From Anaerolineae bacterium (GTDB lineage: Bacteria; Chloroflexota; Anaerolineae; JACIWP01): DNA of 16,427 nt. The notes under the pieces are model-generated. The model searched no databases. It was not told the DNA's origin and saw nothing but the letters and a program-made list of their open reading frames with translations. The stretch is from NCBI GenBank assembly GCA_014360855.1, contig JACIWP010000032.1, positions 1-16,427 on the forward strand, in the 5' to 3' direction. Below, in pieces: positions 7,759 through 14,795 of this stretch. A program made the translations under genes and the position numbers. Every line of letters begins with the position of its first letter. The stretch's first letter is position 1.

Positions 7759-8439
7759 ATGGCTGAGGAGCTGGTTCCTGTCTATATCATGGGCAAGCGG
7801 TACGATGTCCCGCCCGGGCTGACCATTATGAAGGCCATGGAGTACGCCGGCTATCGGCTGGTGCGGGGCGTCGGCTGTCGCGCCGGCTTCTGCGGCGCCT
7901 GCGCCACGGTCTACCGCCTGGCCGGCGACTACCGTCTGCGCGTCGGGCTGGCCTGCCAGACAGTGGTGGAACCCGGCATGTACCTGGCGCAGATCCCCTT
8001 CTACCCCGCGCCGCGCGCCCAATATGATATCACCAAACTCCAGCCGACCTTTGCGACGCTGGTGTCCCTCTACCCGGAACTACTGCGCTGTCTGGGCTGT
8101 GGCACCTGCACCAAGGTCTGCCCGCAGGAGCTGGATGTCAAGGACATTATGGCGCGCGCCATGCGCGGCGATATCGCCGGCGTCGCCGACAAATCCTTCG
8201 ACTGCATCATGTGCGGCATGTGCGTCTCGCGCTGTCCGGCAGAGGAGGCGCAGTACAACATCTTCATCCTGGCCCGCCGGCTCTATGGGCGCTACATCGC
8301 GCCTCGCGCGCAGCACCTGGCCAAGCGGGTGCAGGAGATCGAGGCCGGCCTGTATGACCAGGACATCCAGCGCCTGAAGTCGCTGTCCAACGCCGAACTG
8401 CGCCAGCTCTACAACAGCCGAGACATCGAACCGGAATAA
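7759..8439 (+). CDS. SdhB/FrdB-like iron-sulfur protein
   Basis: 226 residues. An N-terminal [2Fe-2S] domain has C40, C45, C48 and C66 (GCRAGFCGAC and LACQT). A C-terminal alpha-helical ferredoxin has C111, C114, C117, C121 (CLGCGTCTKVCP) and C149, C152, C155, C159 (CIMCGMCVSRCP). Classical SdhB carries [2Fe-2S], [4Fe-4S] and [3Fe-4S] clusters; here the third motif keeps a full four-cysteine set, so a second [4Fe-4S] rather than [3Fe-4S] is likely. That resembles soluble TfrB-type or HdrC-type wiring more than the quinone-linked form. Unlike methanogen TfrB it has no CCG domain; HdrB in the same cluster could supply it. AGGAGGAG at 7744-7751 sets the start. The gene lies 27 nt before the flavoprotein, its expected partner. 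Confidence 0.88.
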   Translation: MAEELVPVYIMGKRYDVPPGLTIMKAMEYAGYRLVRGVGCRAGFCGACATVYRLAGDYRLRVGLACQTVVEPGMYLAQIPFYPAPRAQYDITKLQPTFATLVSLYPELLRCLGCGTCTKVCPQELDVKDIMARAMRGDIAGVADKSFDCIMCGMCVSRCPAEEAQYNIFILARRLYGRYIAPRAQHLAKRVQEIEAGLYDQDIQRLKSLSNAELRQLYNSRDIEPE

Positions 8440-8466
8440 ACCGGCGTCCAGAGAGGAGCTCACACC

Positions 8467-10098
8467 ATGGAATGGGATGGAAAGATGGGCTATCCGCCCG
8501 AAATGCGAGAATCCATCAAGAAGGTGGAAGCAACCCGGCCGGCGCGCCTGCATGAGACCTTCCCCATGATGTCCCCCCAGGAGAAAGAGGACATCCTGCG
8601 CCGCTTCCACCCCGATTATATCGCCTCGGCGTTCCGGGAGATCCGCATCGGGCCTAATAAGGGGGACCGCACGCCGCACGAGCTGGCCGATCTGCTGGAA
8701 GGCCGGCCGCTGATTGACCCGGACGCGTTAGACCTGGAGCAGGTTGACTATGACACCGATGTGCTCATCATCGGTGGGGGAGGCGCCGGCTCCGCGGCGG
8801 CACTGCTGGCTCGCGAGCAGGGCGCCAAGGTGATCATCGCCACGAAACTCCGTCACGGCGACGCCAACACCATGATGGCCCAAGGGGGCATCCAGGCGGC
8901 GGACAAGGAGAACGACTCGCCGGCCATCCATTACCTGGATGTCATGGGGGGCGGTCATTTTGTCAACGACCCCGACCTGGTGGAAGCGCTGGTGCGCGAC
9001 GCCCCCATGGCGATCCAGTGGCTGGAGAGCCTGGGATGCATGTTTGATAAGGAGCCGGATGGGACGATGATCACCATCCACGGCGGCGGCACCTCGCGCA
9101 AGCGCATGCACTCGGCGCGCGACTATTCGGGTGCGGAGATCATGCGCACCCTGCGGGATGAGGTGCGCAGTCACCCGGAGGACATCACCGTGCTGGAGTT
9201 CTCGCCGGCCATCGAGCTGTTGATGGACGAGAAAGGACAGGTCGCCGGCGCGGTGCTCCAGAACCTGGAGACCGGGGAGCATCTGGTGGTGCGCGCCAAA
9301 GCGACCATTATTGCCACGGGAGGGAGCGGCCGGCTGCATTATCAGGGCTATCCCACCACCAACCACTACGGGGCTACCGGCGACGGGTTGGTGCTGGCCT
9401 ATCGCGTGGGAGCGCGGCTGGCCTTCATCGACACGATGCAGTATCACCCCACCGGCGCCGCCTTCCCCGAACAAATCCTGGGCCTGCTGGTGACCGAGAA
9501 GGTGCGCGGCCTGGGTGCCCAGGTGGTCAACGCGGATGGCGAACAGTTCGTCTTCCCGCGCGAAACGCGCGATGTGGAGGCTTCCGCCATCATCCGGGAG
9601 TGCGTGGAGCGCGGCAAGGGCGTGCGCACCCCCACGGGCATGGTGGGCGTGTGGCTGGACTCCCCCATGATTGACATGATTCACGGGCCGGGCACCATCG
9701 CCCGGGCACTGCCGGCCATGGTGCGCCAGTTCGGCCGCTTCGGCATTGACATCACAAAGGAGCCTATGCTGGTCTATCCGACCCTGCACTACCAGAACGG
9801 CGGGGTGGCGATCAAGCCGGACGGCAGTACCGGCATCCCAGGCCTTTTCGTCGCCGGCGAGGCCTCCGGCGGCGTGCATGGGCGCAACCGCCTGATGGGC
9901 AATTCCCTGTTGGATGTGGTAGTCTTCGGCCGGCGCGCCGGGCGCGCCGCCGGCCAGTGGGCCAAGGAAGCGCGACTCGGCCGGCTGACTTTGGAACATG
10001 TGCGCGCCTGGAACCAGCAGTTGGCGCAGGCCGGCCTGCTGGAAACCGCCAAGCCCTCGCCCCAGGTCCTGCCCGACTACACGCGCAAGATCCGTTAA
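8467..10098 (+). CDS. Fumarate reductase/succinate dehydrogenase-type flavoprotein
   Basis: 543 residues. A roughly 98-residue N-terminal extension precedes the FAD motif IGGGGAGSAAA (102-112). Family residues present: MAQGGI (137-142), QYHPTG with H327, TEKVRGLG with R347, LHYQNGG with H441 and HGRNRLMGNS with R475. These match the substrate-binding His/Arg set of the fumarate reductase family. The histidine that covalently holds FAD in SdhA/FrdA aligns to N134 (DANTMMAQGG), so FAD is probably noncovalent. The usual RGEGG is RGLGA, and the C-terminal helical domain is short. No membrane anchor gene follows, so the enzyme should be soluble. Fumarate is one candidate; another enoate or an imine, as in L-aspartate oxidase, is possible. 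AGAGGAG (8452-8458) lies 8 nt upstream of ATG. It pairs with the preceding iron-sulfur gene. Confidence 0.88.
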   Translation: MEWDGKMGYPPEMRESIKKVEATRPARLHETFPMMSPQEKEDILRRFHPDYIASAFREIRIGPNKGDRTPHELADLLEGRPLIDPDALDLEQVDYDTDVLIIGGGGAGSAAALLAREQGAKVIIATKLRHGDANTMMAQGGIQAADKENDSPAIHYLDVMGGGHFVNDPDLVEALVRDAPMAIQWLESLGCMFDKEPDGTMITIHGGGTSRKRMHSARDYSGAEIMRTLRDEVRSHPEDITVLEFSPAIELLMDEKGQVAGAVLQNLETGEHLVVRAKATIIATGGSGRLHYQGYPTTNHYGATGDGLVLAYRVGARLAFIDTMQYHPTGAAFPEQILGLLVTEKVRGLGAQVVNADGEQFVFPRETRDVEASAIIRECVERGKGVRTPTGMVGVWLDSPMIDMIHGPGTIARALPAMVRQFGRFGIDITKEPMLVYPTLHYQNGGVAIKPDGSTGIPGLFVAGEASGGVHGRNRLMGNSLLDVVVFGRRAGRAAGQWAKEARLGRLTLEHVRAWNQQLAQAGLLETAKPSPQVLPDYTRKIR

Positions 10099-10124
10099 GG
10101 ACGCTCTCTAGCTGGAGGAACATT

Positions 10125-10745
10125 ATGCAGGTTGAGCTGATCGCGATCACGCGTTACCTGAAGGGCGGGGGCACGCCGGTGGAACTGCTGGAGTTCGCCG
10201 GCCGCGTCTGCTACCGCAGTGCGCCGCGCGGCGACGCCGGCGACTTCGTCATGAAGCGGGTGCGCGAGGGACATGAATCCATCATCGAACATGCCTCGGC
10301 GACCTTCTATATCACGGGCATCTCGCGCGCCTGCTCCCATCAATTGGTGCGCCACCGCCTGGCCAGCTACTCCCAGGAATCCCAGCGCTACGTGGATATG
10401 TCGGACGCCGAGTTCGTGGTGCCGCCGGCGGTCGCCGGCGACCCGGCCGCCATGGAAATCTGGAACGAGTTTATGGAGCAGGCCAGGGAAGCCTACCGCA
10501 AGCTGAGAGAACGGGGCGTGCGCAAAGAGGACAGCCGCTTCCTCCTGCCCAATGCCACGGCCACACGTATCGTGGTGACGATGAACTTCCGCGAACTGCG
10601 GCACTTCTTCCGGGTGCGCTGTCGGCAGGACGCGCAGTGGGAGATTCGCGAGCTGGCCAAGGAGATGTTGCGCCAGATATATGCGGTGGCGCCGGCGGTT
10701 TTCGCCGACCTGTATGAGGAGTTCATCGGTGCGCCGGCGCAGTGA
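10125..10745 (+). CDS. thyX: Flavin-dependent thymidylate synthase ThyX
   Basis: 206 residues with the ThyX signature RHRx7S as R76-H77-R78 to S86 (RHRLASYSQES), plus HESIIEHA upstream and the C-terminal FRVRCRQDAQWEIR nucleotide-binding segment. ThyX makes dTMP from dUMP with methylenetetrahydrofolate, FAD and NADPH, in the cytoplasm. The length is slightly short of the common 220-250 but all core motifs are present. Start set by GGAGGA (10114-10119), 5 nt before ATG. It follows the flavoprotein by 26 nt and ends the cluster at the hairpin that covers its stop codon. It is probably co-transcribed with the redox genes, although no biochemical link beyond flavin use is evident. No thyA is seen in the window. 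Confidence 0.96.
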   Translation: MQVELIAITRYLKGGGTPVELLEFAGRVCYRSAPRGDAGDFVMKRVREGHESIIEHASATFYITGISRACSHQLVRHRLASYSQESQRYVDMSDAEFVVPPAVAGDPAAMEIWNEFMEQAREAYRKLRERGVRKEDSRFLLPNATATRIVVTMNFRELRHFFRVRCRQDAQWEIRELAKEMLRQIYAVAPAVFADLYEEFIGAPAQ

Positions 10746-10762
10746 CCGGCCGGCGCACCGAT
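10725..10762. terminator. Perfect 14-bp hairpin between convergent genes, likely bidirectional terminator
   Basis: ATCGGTGCGCCGGC (10725-10738) is the exact reverse complement of GCCGGCGCACCGAT (10749-10762), with a 10-nt loop. The thyX stop codon sits in the loop, and the minus-strand DUF2917 gene ends 5 nt to the right. There is no clear T-run, so it may be a hairpin that stabilises 3' ends or a rho-independent site of the weak-tail type. Confidence 0.7.
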
Positions 10763-10766
10763 CCCC

Positions 10767-11150
10767 TCATGTGAAGATGGCATCCTCATAGCGGCCGCGA
10801 TAGGGGATGGTCTGCAAAGCCGGCGTCAGCAACAGCTCCGCATCGCTCAACGCCTGCAGGACGACGGTGCCCGGCTGGGCGATGACGAACATCTGGCCCG
10901 GTTCCAGCACGTAGTCCCGGACATCGGCTTCCTGGGTCACCCAGACGCGGCCCCGCCGGCAGACGATGATGCGCCAGCGATTGGCACCCGAAAGGCGCAG
11001 TAGCTCGCCGGCGGACAGCTCCATCCGCTCCATCAATCCCGGCCGCAGATTGACGACCGGTACCGCCAACCCTTCGCTCCGCACCCCCTCGGCACGCGGC
11101 TTCTTTGCCACCGTCAGCACCAGACTGGTTCTCGGTTTGAACGTGGTCAT
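10767..11150 (-). CDS. DUF2917 domain protein
   Basis: 127 residues. The core MELSAGELLRLSGANRWRIIVCRRGRVWVTQEADVRDYVLEPGQ matches the DUF2917 pattern: a small beta-rich, cupin-like domain whose function is not established. Residues about 1-30 form a basic, low-complexity head. There is no signal peptide or membrane segment. The start ATG (complement of 11148-11150) is preceded on its strand by AGGAGGTG (11154-11161 of the plus strand), 3-4 nt away; a GTG two codons earlier lies within that site and is less likely. It diverges from the MocR-type regulator gene across a 210-bp gap rich in inverted repeats, so it is a plausible target of that regulator. The coding sequence converges on thyX with the shared hairpin between them. 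Confidence 0.8.
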   Translation of the reverse strand: MTTFKPRTSLVLTVAKKPRAEGVRSEGLAVPVVNLRPGLMERMELSAGELLRLSGANRWRIIVCRRGRVWVTQEADVRDYVLEPGQMFVIAQPGTVVLQALSDAELLLTPALQTIPYRGRYEDAIFT

Positions 11151-11240
11151 ATTCACCTCCTGCCGGCCGCACTGCCGGCGTATCCATCTCTACGAAACCG
11201 TGACAGCTCTATAATAAGTGTACTTGAAAAGACCGGAGGT

Positions 11241-11325
11241 GTACAGATACAGAGAATCCAATCTGTTACCTAACAGATTAAATCTTTTGGCAACTGTACT
11301 GGTCGATTCGAGGAGGTTCTGTATC
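11241..11325. promoter_or_regulatory. Nested inverted-repeat operator between DUF2917 and MocR-type genes
   Basis: A perfect palindrome AATCTGTTACCTAACAGATT lies at 11260-11279. It is flanked almost symmetrically by GTACAG (11241-11246) and its complement CTGTAC (11294-11299), whose centres are 26 and 27 nt from the palindrome centre. GATACAGA (11246-11253) also has its complement TCTGTATC at 11318-11325. Such multiple half-sites suit a GntR/MocR dimer binding as paired sites. The binding protein is inferred from adjacency. Confidence 0.65.
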
Positions 11326-11348
11326 TTTCGATCGGCTTTCATCTGTGC

Positions 11349-11354
11349 TATAAT
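11349..11354 (+). promoter_or_regulatory. -10 box for leaderless MocR-type transcript
   Basis: A perfect TATAAT ends 6 nt before the ATG at 11361, so transcription should begin at or within a base or two of the start codon. The -35 region is weak (TTCGAT-like near 11327-11332, 16-bp spacer), which fits a promoter that depends on the regulator. No ribosome binding site can exist on such a transcript. Confidence 0.65.
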
Positions 11355-11360
11355 GGGGGT

Positions 11361-12809
11361 ATGGGAGAGCCACAGCAGTCTTTCGAGTATGAGCAAATCG
11401 CCGGCGAGATCACCCGCTGGATCGAGAGCGGTATCTTCCGCCCCGGCGACCGTCTGCCCTCTGTGCGGCAGATGAGCCAGCAGAAGCGGGTCAGCATCAC
11501 CACGGTGCTGACCGCCTATTATCTGCTGGAGGCGCGTGGGGTCATTGAGGCGCGCCCCCGCTCCGGCTTTTATGTGCGCACCGCACTGCCGGCGGCTCTG
11601 CCGGAGCCGGAGATATCGGCACCCAGCCTGGATCCGACCCAGGTGAGCGTGCGCGACCTGGTGACCATGGTCCTGCGAGATGCCCTCAACCCCAAGCTGG
11701 TACAGCTCGGCGTGGCGCACCCGAACCCCTCGCTCACTGCCACGCGCAAGCTGAACCGTATCATGAGCGCCATCGCGCGCCAGATGGGGGAACAGAGCGG
11801 GGTATATGCCATGCCGGCCGGCTGTGATGCCCTGCGCCTCCAGATCGCCCAGCGCATGGTGGCCGCCGGCTGTAACCTGACGCCCTCGGACATCATCATC
11901 ACCTCCGGCTGTGCGGAGGCGATCACGCTCTGCCTGCGGGCGATCTGCCGGCCGGGGGATATCGTGGCGATCGAATCCCCCATCTGCTTTGACGCTCTGC
12001 AGACACTGGAAGTGCTCGGCCTGCAGGCATTGGAGATACCCACGCACCCCCGCGAGGGCATCAGCCTGGATGCCCTGCGCTTCGCTGTCGAAAACACGCC
12101 CGTGCGCGCCTGCCTGGTCATCTCCAATTTCAACAATCCCCTGGGGAGCTGTATGCCGGACGCCAAGAAGCGCGAGCTGGTGGCCCTGCTCGCCAAACAC
12201 GATATCCCGCTCATCGAGAACAACATCTTTGGGGAAATCTATTTCTCGGGGAAGCGCCCGACGGTTGCCAAGGCCTACGACCGCAAGGGGTTGGTCCTGC
12301 TTTGTTCCTCGTTCTCCAAGGACCTGTCCCCGGGTTATCGCGTGGGCTGGACGGCGCCGGGGCGCTTCGCGCCGGCGGTCGAGTGGCTCAAGTACACCTC
12401 TTCACTGGCCACCGCGACCCTGCCCCAACTGGCTATCGCCCAGTTCCTGGCCAGCGGAAGCTATGACCACCACCTGCGCCATATCCGCCGCGCATATGCC
12501 CGGAATGTGGCAGAGCTGTCCCTGGCGGTAACGCGCTATTTCCCGCACGGCACCCGCGTCACGCGGCCGGCCGGCGGCTTCCTGCTCTGGATCCAGCTCC
12601 CGGAGCACGTAGACTCCCTGGAATTATACCGGCGCGCGCTGAAGGCCGGCATCGCCATTACCCCCGGCTACATCTTCTCCGCCGGTGAGCGCTACCGCAA
12701 CTTCATCCGTCTGAACGCCGCCAACTGGTCGCCGGCGGCGGAGGGAGCGGTGCGCACACTGGGCTCCCTGGTCGAGGAATTGATGAGGGACCCTGCCAGC
12801 CGGCGCTGA
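11361..12809 (+). CDS. MocR-type transcriptional regulator (GntR HTH fused to class I aminotransferase)
   Basis: 482 residues. A GntR winged helix occupies about 8-75 (YEQIAGEITRWIESGIFRPGDRLPSVRQMS, then VSITTVLTAYYLLEARGVIEARPRSGFYV). A fold-type I aminotransferase domain fills about 110-475, with NFNNPLG (from N256) and the PLP lysine K320 in SFSKDLSPGYRVGW. MocR proteins bind PLP as an effector and often control a neighbouring or divergent gene. The PLP lysine is intact. The ATG at 11361 lies 6 nt after TATAAT with no ribosome site, pointing to leaderless translation. Likely targets are its own promoter and the divergent DUF2917 gene through the inverted repeats between them. An alternative role as a true aminotransferase is less likely given the HTH head. 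Confidence 0.93.
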   Translation: MGEPQQSFEYEQIAGEITRWIESGIFRPGDRLPSVRQMSQQKRVSITTVLTAYYLLEARGVIEARPRSGFYVRTALPAALPEPEISAPSLDPTQVSVRDLVTMVLRDALNPKLVQLGVAHPNPSLTATRKLNRIMSAIARQMGEQSGVYAMPAGCDALRLQIAQRMVAAGCNLTPSDIIITSGCAEAITLCLRAICRPGDIVAIESPICFDALQTLEVLGLQALEIPTHPREGISLDALRFAVENTPVRACLVISNFNNPLGSCMPDAKKRELVALLAKHDIPLIENNIFGEIYFSGKRPTVAKAYDRKGLVLLCSSFSKDLSPGYRVGWTAPGRFAPAVEWLKYTSSLATATLPQLAIAQFLASGSYDHHLRHIRRAYARNVAELSLAVTRYFPHGTRVTRPAGGFLLWIQLPEHVDSLELYRRALKAGIAITPGYIFSAGERYRNFIRLNAANWSPAAEGAVRTLGSLVEELMRDPASRR

Positions 12810-12826
12810 GCGCCTTTCCTCACGTC

Positions 12827-12843
12827 ATGGCCGCACCGGCCAT
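12827..12843. terminator. Short hairpin after the MocR-type gene, possible terminator
   Basis: ATGGCCG (12827-12833) pairs perfectly with CGGCCAT (12837-12843) around a 3-nt loop, 18 nt past the regulator stop and 12 nt before the end of a minus-strand reading frame. There is no T-run, so confidence is low. Confidence 0.35.
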
Positions 12844-12854
12844 TCCGTCGAGCC

Positions 12855-13094
12855 TCATTCCGGACACTGGAGCGCGATGAACTCCAGCCACTCGATGCCC
12901 TCCGCGCACTGCTCGCCGGCCGGCTCCGCACCGTACCAACCGGCCCATGGCACGCCGTGCTGGTCCAGGACGAAGAGCATGGCGTCGTCTGGCAATGCGC
13001 CGGGGAGCAGGCCGGCATACATATGGCGCAACGCACCCTCGCCGTCGATCACCCCATGGAGCCGACGTCCCGGCAGAAACATCCATCCAAACAC
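12855..13094 (-). pseudogene. Redoxin-like C-terminal remnant or very small protein
   Basis: A minus-strand frame of 79 residues, beginning at GTG (complement of 13092-13094) or, 12 nt further in, ATG at 13080-13082. The C-terminal half (LFVLDQHGVPWAGWYG to EWLEFIALQCPE) resembles the last part of thioredoxin-fold redoxin-like proteins, in which a strand with VLDxxG precedes a final helix ending in FIxLQCPE. The N-terminal redoxin half with its active-site cysteine is absent, and an in-frame TAA lies just upstream of the GTG. No convincing ribosome site is visible. I favour a truncated remnant, but a genuine small protein cannot be excluded. It is the only coding signal in the 387-bp gap between the MocR-type and histidine kinase genes. 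Confidence 0.45.
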
Positions 13095-13115
13095 TCTACC
13101 AACCGGTGTTCCTTA

Positions 13116-13124
13116 TGGTATAAT
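13116..13124 (+). promoter_or_regulatory. Extended -10 promoter for the two-component operon
   Basis: TGGTATAAT (13116-13124) is a TGn-extended perfect -10 box with no clear -35. The predicted start near 13131 gives a leader of about 66 nt before the kinase ATG. Confidence 0.7.
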
Positions 13125-13154
13125 GAGTCCGCGTGGGTCGCAAATAGGCCATAC

Positions 13155-13186
13155 GGACACAGCGGCGCTGTGTCCTACACAGGACA
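13155..13186 (+). promoter_or_regulatory. Leader with two competing stems upstream of the kinase ribosome site
   Basis: GGACACAGC (13155-13163) pairs perfectly with GCTGTGTCC (13167-13175) around a 3-nt loop. The end of the second arm, TGTCC (13171-13175), is also complementary to GGACA at 13182-13186, which touches the AGGGG ribosome site (13186-13190). The two stems exclude each other. It could control translation, or the 21-bp palindrome could be a protein-binding site. Confidence 0.5.
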
Positions 13187-13196
13187 GGGGCTTGCC

Positions 13197-14762
13197 ATGT
13201 TCGACTACCGCCTGCGACAGCGAGATTATCTGCTGGCCATCAGCCGGGCCATGACCTCCCGGCTGGACGTGCGCGCCGTGCTCCGGCTCATCCTGAAAAG
13301 TGCGGCCGAACTGCTGGGCGCCGATGTCGCCCTCATCGCTGTGCGGGATAACCAGGACTCGTTCCGCATCCGGGCGGCGTACGGCATCCCCGCTCAGAAA
13401 CTGCATCTGTTCACTCCTCTGCTGGAGGATATTCCGGTACTGCCGGCCGGCTGGTCCATACCGGACCTGTCCTGGCGACTGCATCTCGTCAGCTCTGCCG
13501 CCGGCCTGCCCCTGCGCCAGGTCATCGCCCTGCCCATGATGATCGGCGACCAACTGATCGGCGTCGTCTACGTTTTCCGGCTCACCGGCCTGGCCTTCTC
13601 CGAGGACGACCGTCAGGTGCTGGCCAGCTTCGCCGACCAGGCGGCCATCGCCATCCACAACGCCCGCCTGTACCAGCAGTTGCTGGCGGAGAAGCGCCGG
13701 CTGGACGCCATCATCGAGCACAGCGCCGACGGCATCATGATCTTGGACGCGCACTGTCGGGTGGAGGTCATCAACCGGGCGCTGGAGCGCATGACCGGCT
13801 GGCGCGCCGGCGATGCCGTGGGCCGGCACTGCTCGGAAGTGCTGACCGCGGTCAACGCCCAGGGCCAGCCCCTGTGCGGCAAGATATGCACGGCGCTGGA
13901 GCAGGCGGAGGAGCCGGCCGGCGCGGAGGAAACGCTCTATCTCGAGGGAGATATCGTCCGACCGGACGGCAGTAAGGTCTCCGTCGGCATCAACCATTCC
14001 CTGCTCTGGGACGAGGAAGGCCGGCTGTTGAACATCATCCTCGATGTGCATGACATCACCCGCTTCCGTCAGGCGGAGGAACTGCAATCCACCTTTATCT
14101 CGGTCATCTCCCACGAGCTGAAGACGCCGGTAGCGCTCATCAAGGGCTACGCCAGCACATTGAGCCGGGAGGACGCCCACTGGGACGAGGCGACGGTGCG
14201 CGAGGGACTGCGCATCATCGAGGAGGAGAGCGATCGTCTGGATCAGCTTATCAGCAACCTGCTGGACGCCTCGCGCATCCAGGCCGGCGGCCTCAAGCTG
14301 GAGCTGACCGACGTATCCCTGCCGCGTCTGGCGGAGAAAATCGTGAACCGTCTGCGCACGCAGACCTCGGTGCACCGCTTCGAGCTTGCCTTCCCGCCCG
14401 ACTTCCCGCCGGTCTTTGCCGATGAGGAGCGCATCAGCCAGGTGCTCTACAACCTCCTGAACAACGCGGTGAAGTACTCCCCGCGCGGCGGCACCATCCG
14501 GGTGGGCGGCCAGGCCCTGGATCGCGAGGTGTTGGTGTACGTCTCGGACGAGGGCATCGGCATCCCGAAAGAGGAGCAGGCCAACCTGTTCCAGCGCTTT
14601 TATCGGGTGGATTCCGGCCTGCGCCGGCAGACCCCCGGCGTGGGCCTGGGACTGTACCTCAGCCGCGCCATCATCGAGGCGCACGGCGGGCGCATCTGGG
14701 TAGAGAGCGAGGCCGGCAAAGGCGCCACCTTCTATTTCACCCTGCCGCGCATCGCGGCATGA
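13197..14762 (+). CDS. Cytosolic GAF-PAS sensor histidine kinase
   Basis: 521 residues in this order: GAF domain (about 20-160), PAS domain (about 170-300, LDAIIEHSADGIMILD), HisKA with phospho-acceptor H306 (ISHELKTP), and HATPase with N box N419 (NLLNNAVKYS), G1 box D451 (DEGIGIP) and G2 box from G481 (GVGLGLYL). All catalytic boxes are intact. There is no signal peptide or membrane segment, so the signal should be cytoplasmic, perhaps a small ligand, redox state or light-type cofactor bound by GAF or PAS; none is readable. Start chosen at 13197 because AGGGG (13186-13190) lies 6 nt upstream; the frame is open further upstream but would cross the promoter. The response regulator follows after 33 nt and is its likely partner. 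Confidence 0.93.
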   Translation: MFDYRLRQRDYLLAISRAMTSRLDVRAVLRLILKSAAELLGADVALIAVRDNQDSFRIRAAYGIPAQKLHLFTPLLEDIPVLPAGWSIPDLSWRLHLVSSAAGLPLRQVIALPMMIGDQLIGVVYVFRLTGLAFSEDDRQVLASFADQAAIAIHNARLYQQLLAEKRRLDAIIEHSADGIMILDAHCRVEVINRALERMTGWRAGDAVGRHCSEVLTAVNAQGQPLCGKICTALEQAEEPAGAEETLYLEGDIVRPDGSKVSVGINHSLLWDEEGRLLNIILDVHDITRFRQAEELQSTFISVISHELKTPVALIKGYASTLSREDAHWDEATVREGLRIIEEESDRLDQLISNLLDASRIQAGGLKLELTDVSLPRLAEKIVNRLRTQTSVHRFELAFPPDFPPVFADEERISQVLYNLLNNAVKYSPRGGTIRVGGQALDREVLVYVSDEGIGIPKEEQANLFQRFYRVDSGLRRQTPGVGLGLYLSRAIIEAHGGRIWVESEAGKGATFYFTLPRIAA

Positions 14763-14795
14763 CACCGCGCATACTGGAAGCGAAAGGGGGCGGAC

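Noticed and set aside
8728..9999. Minus-strand open frame of over 400 codons opposite the FrdA-like gene
   Set aside because: Shadow of a clear flavoprotein; His/Ala/Gln-rich with no motif and no ribosome site considered convincing.
8467..10098. FrdA-like gene as L-aspartate oxidase (nadB)
   Set aside because: The lack of a flavin-linking His fits NadB, but the adjacent SdhB-like gene and the long N-terminal extension fit an iron-sulfur-coupled reductase better; kept only as an alternative.
11210..11215. Plus-strand TATAAT in the MocR/DUF2917 gap
   Set aside because: No matching -35 on the plus strand and no coding start nearby; read on the minus strand it gives TATTAT or TATAGA, which could serve DUF2917, but again no -35 at 16-18 bp, so it was not called.
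12957..13196. Upstream in-frame extension of the histidine kinase
   Set aside because: It would start before the extended -10 box at 13116-13124, and the added residues show no domain; ATG 13197 has a ribosome site.
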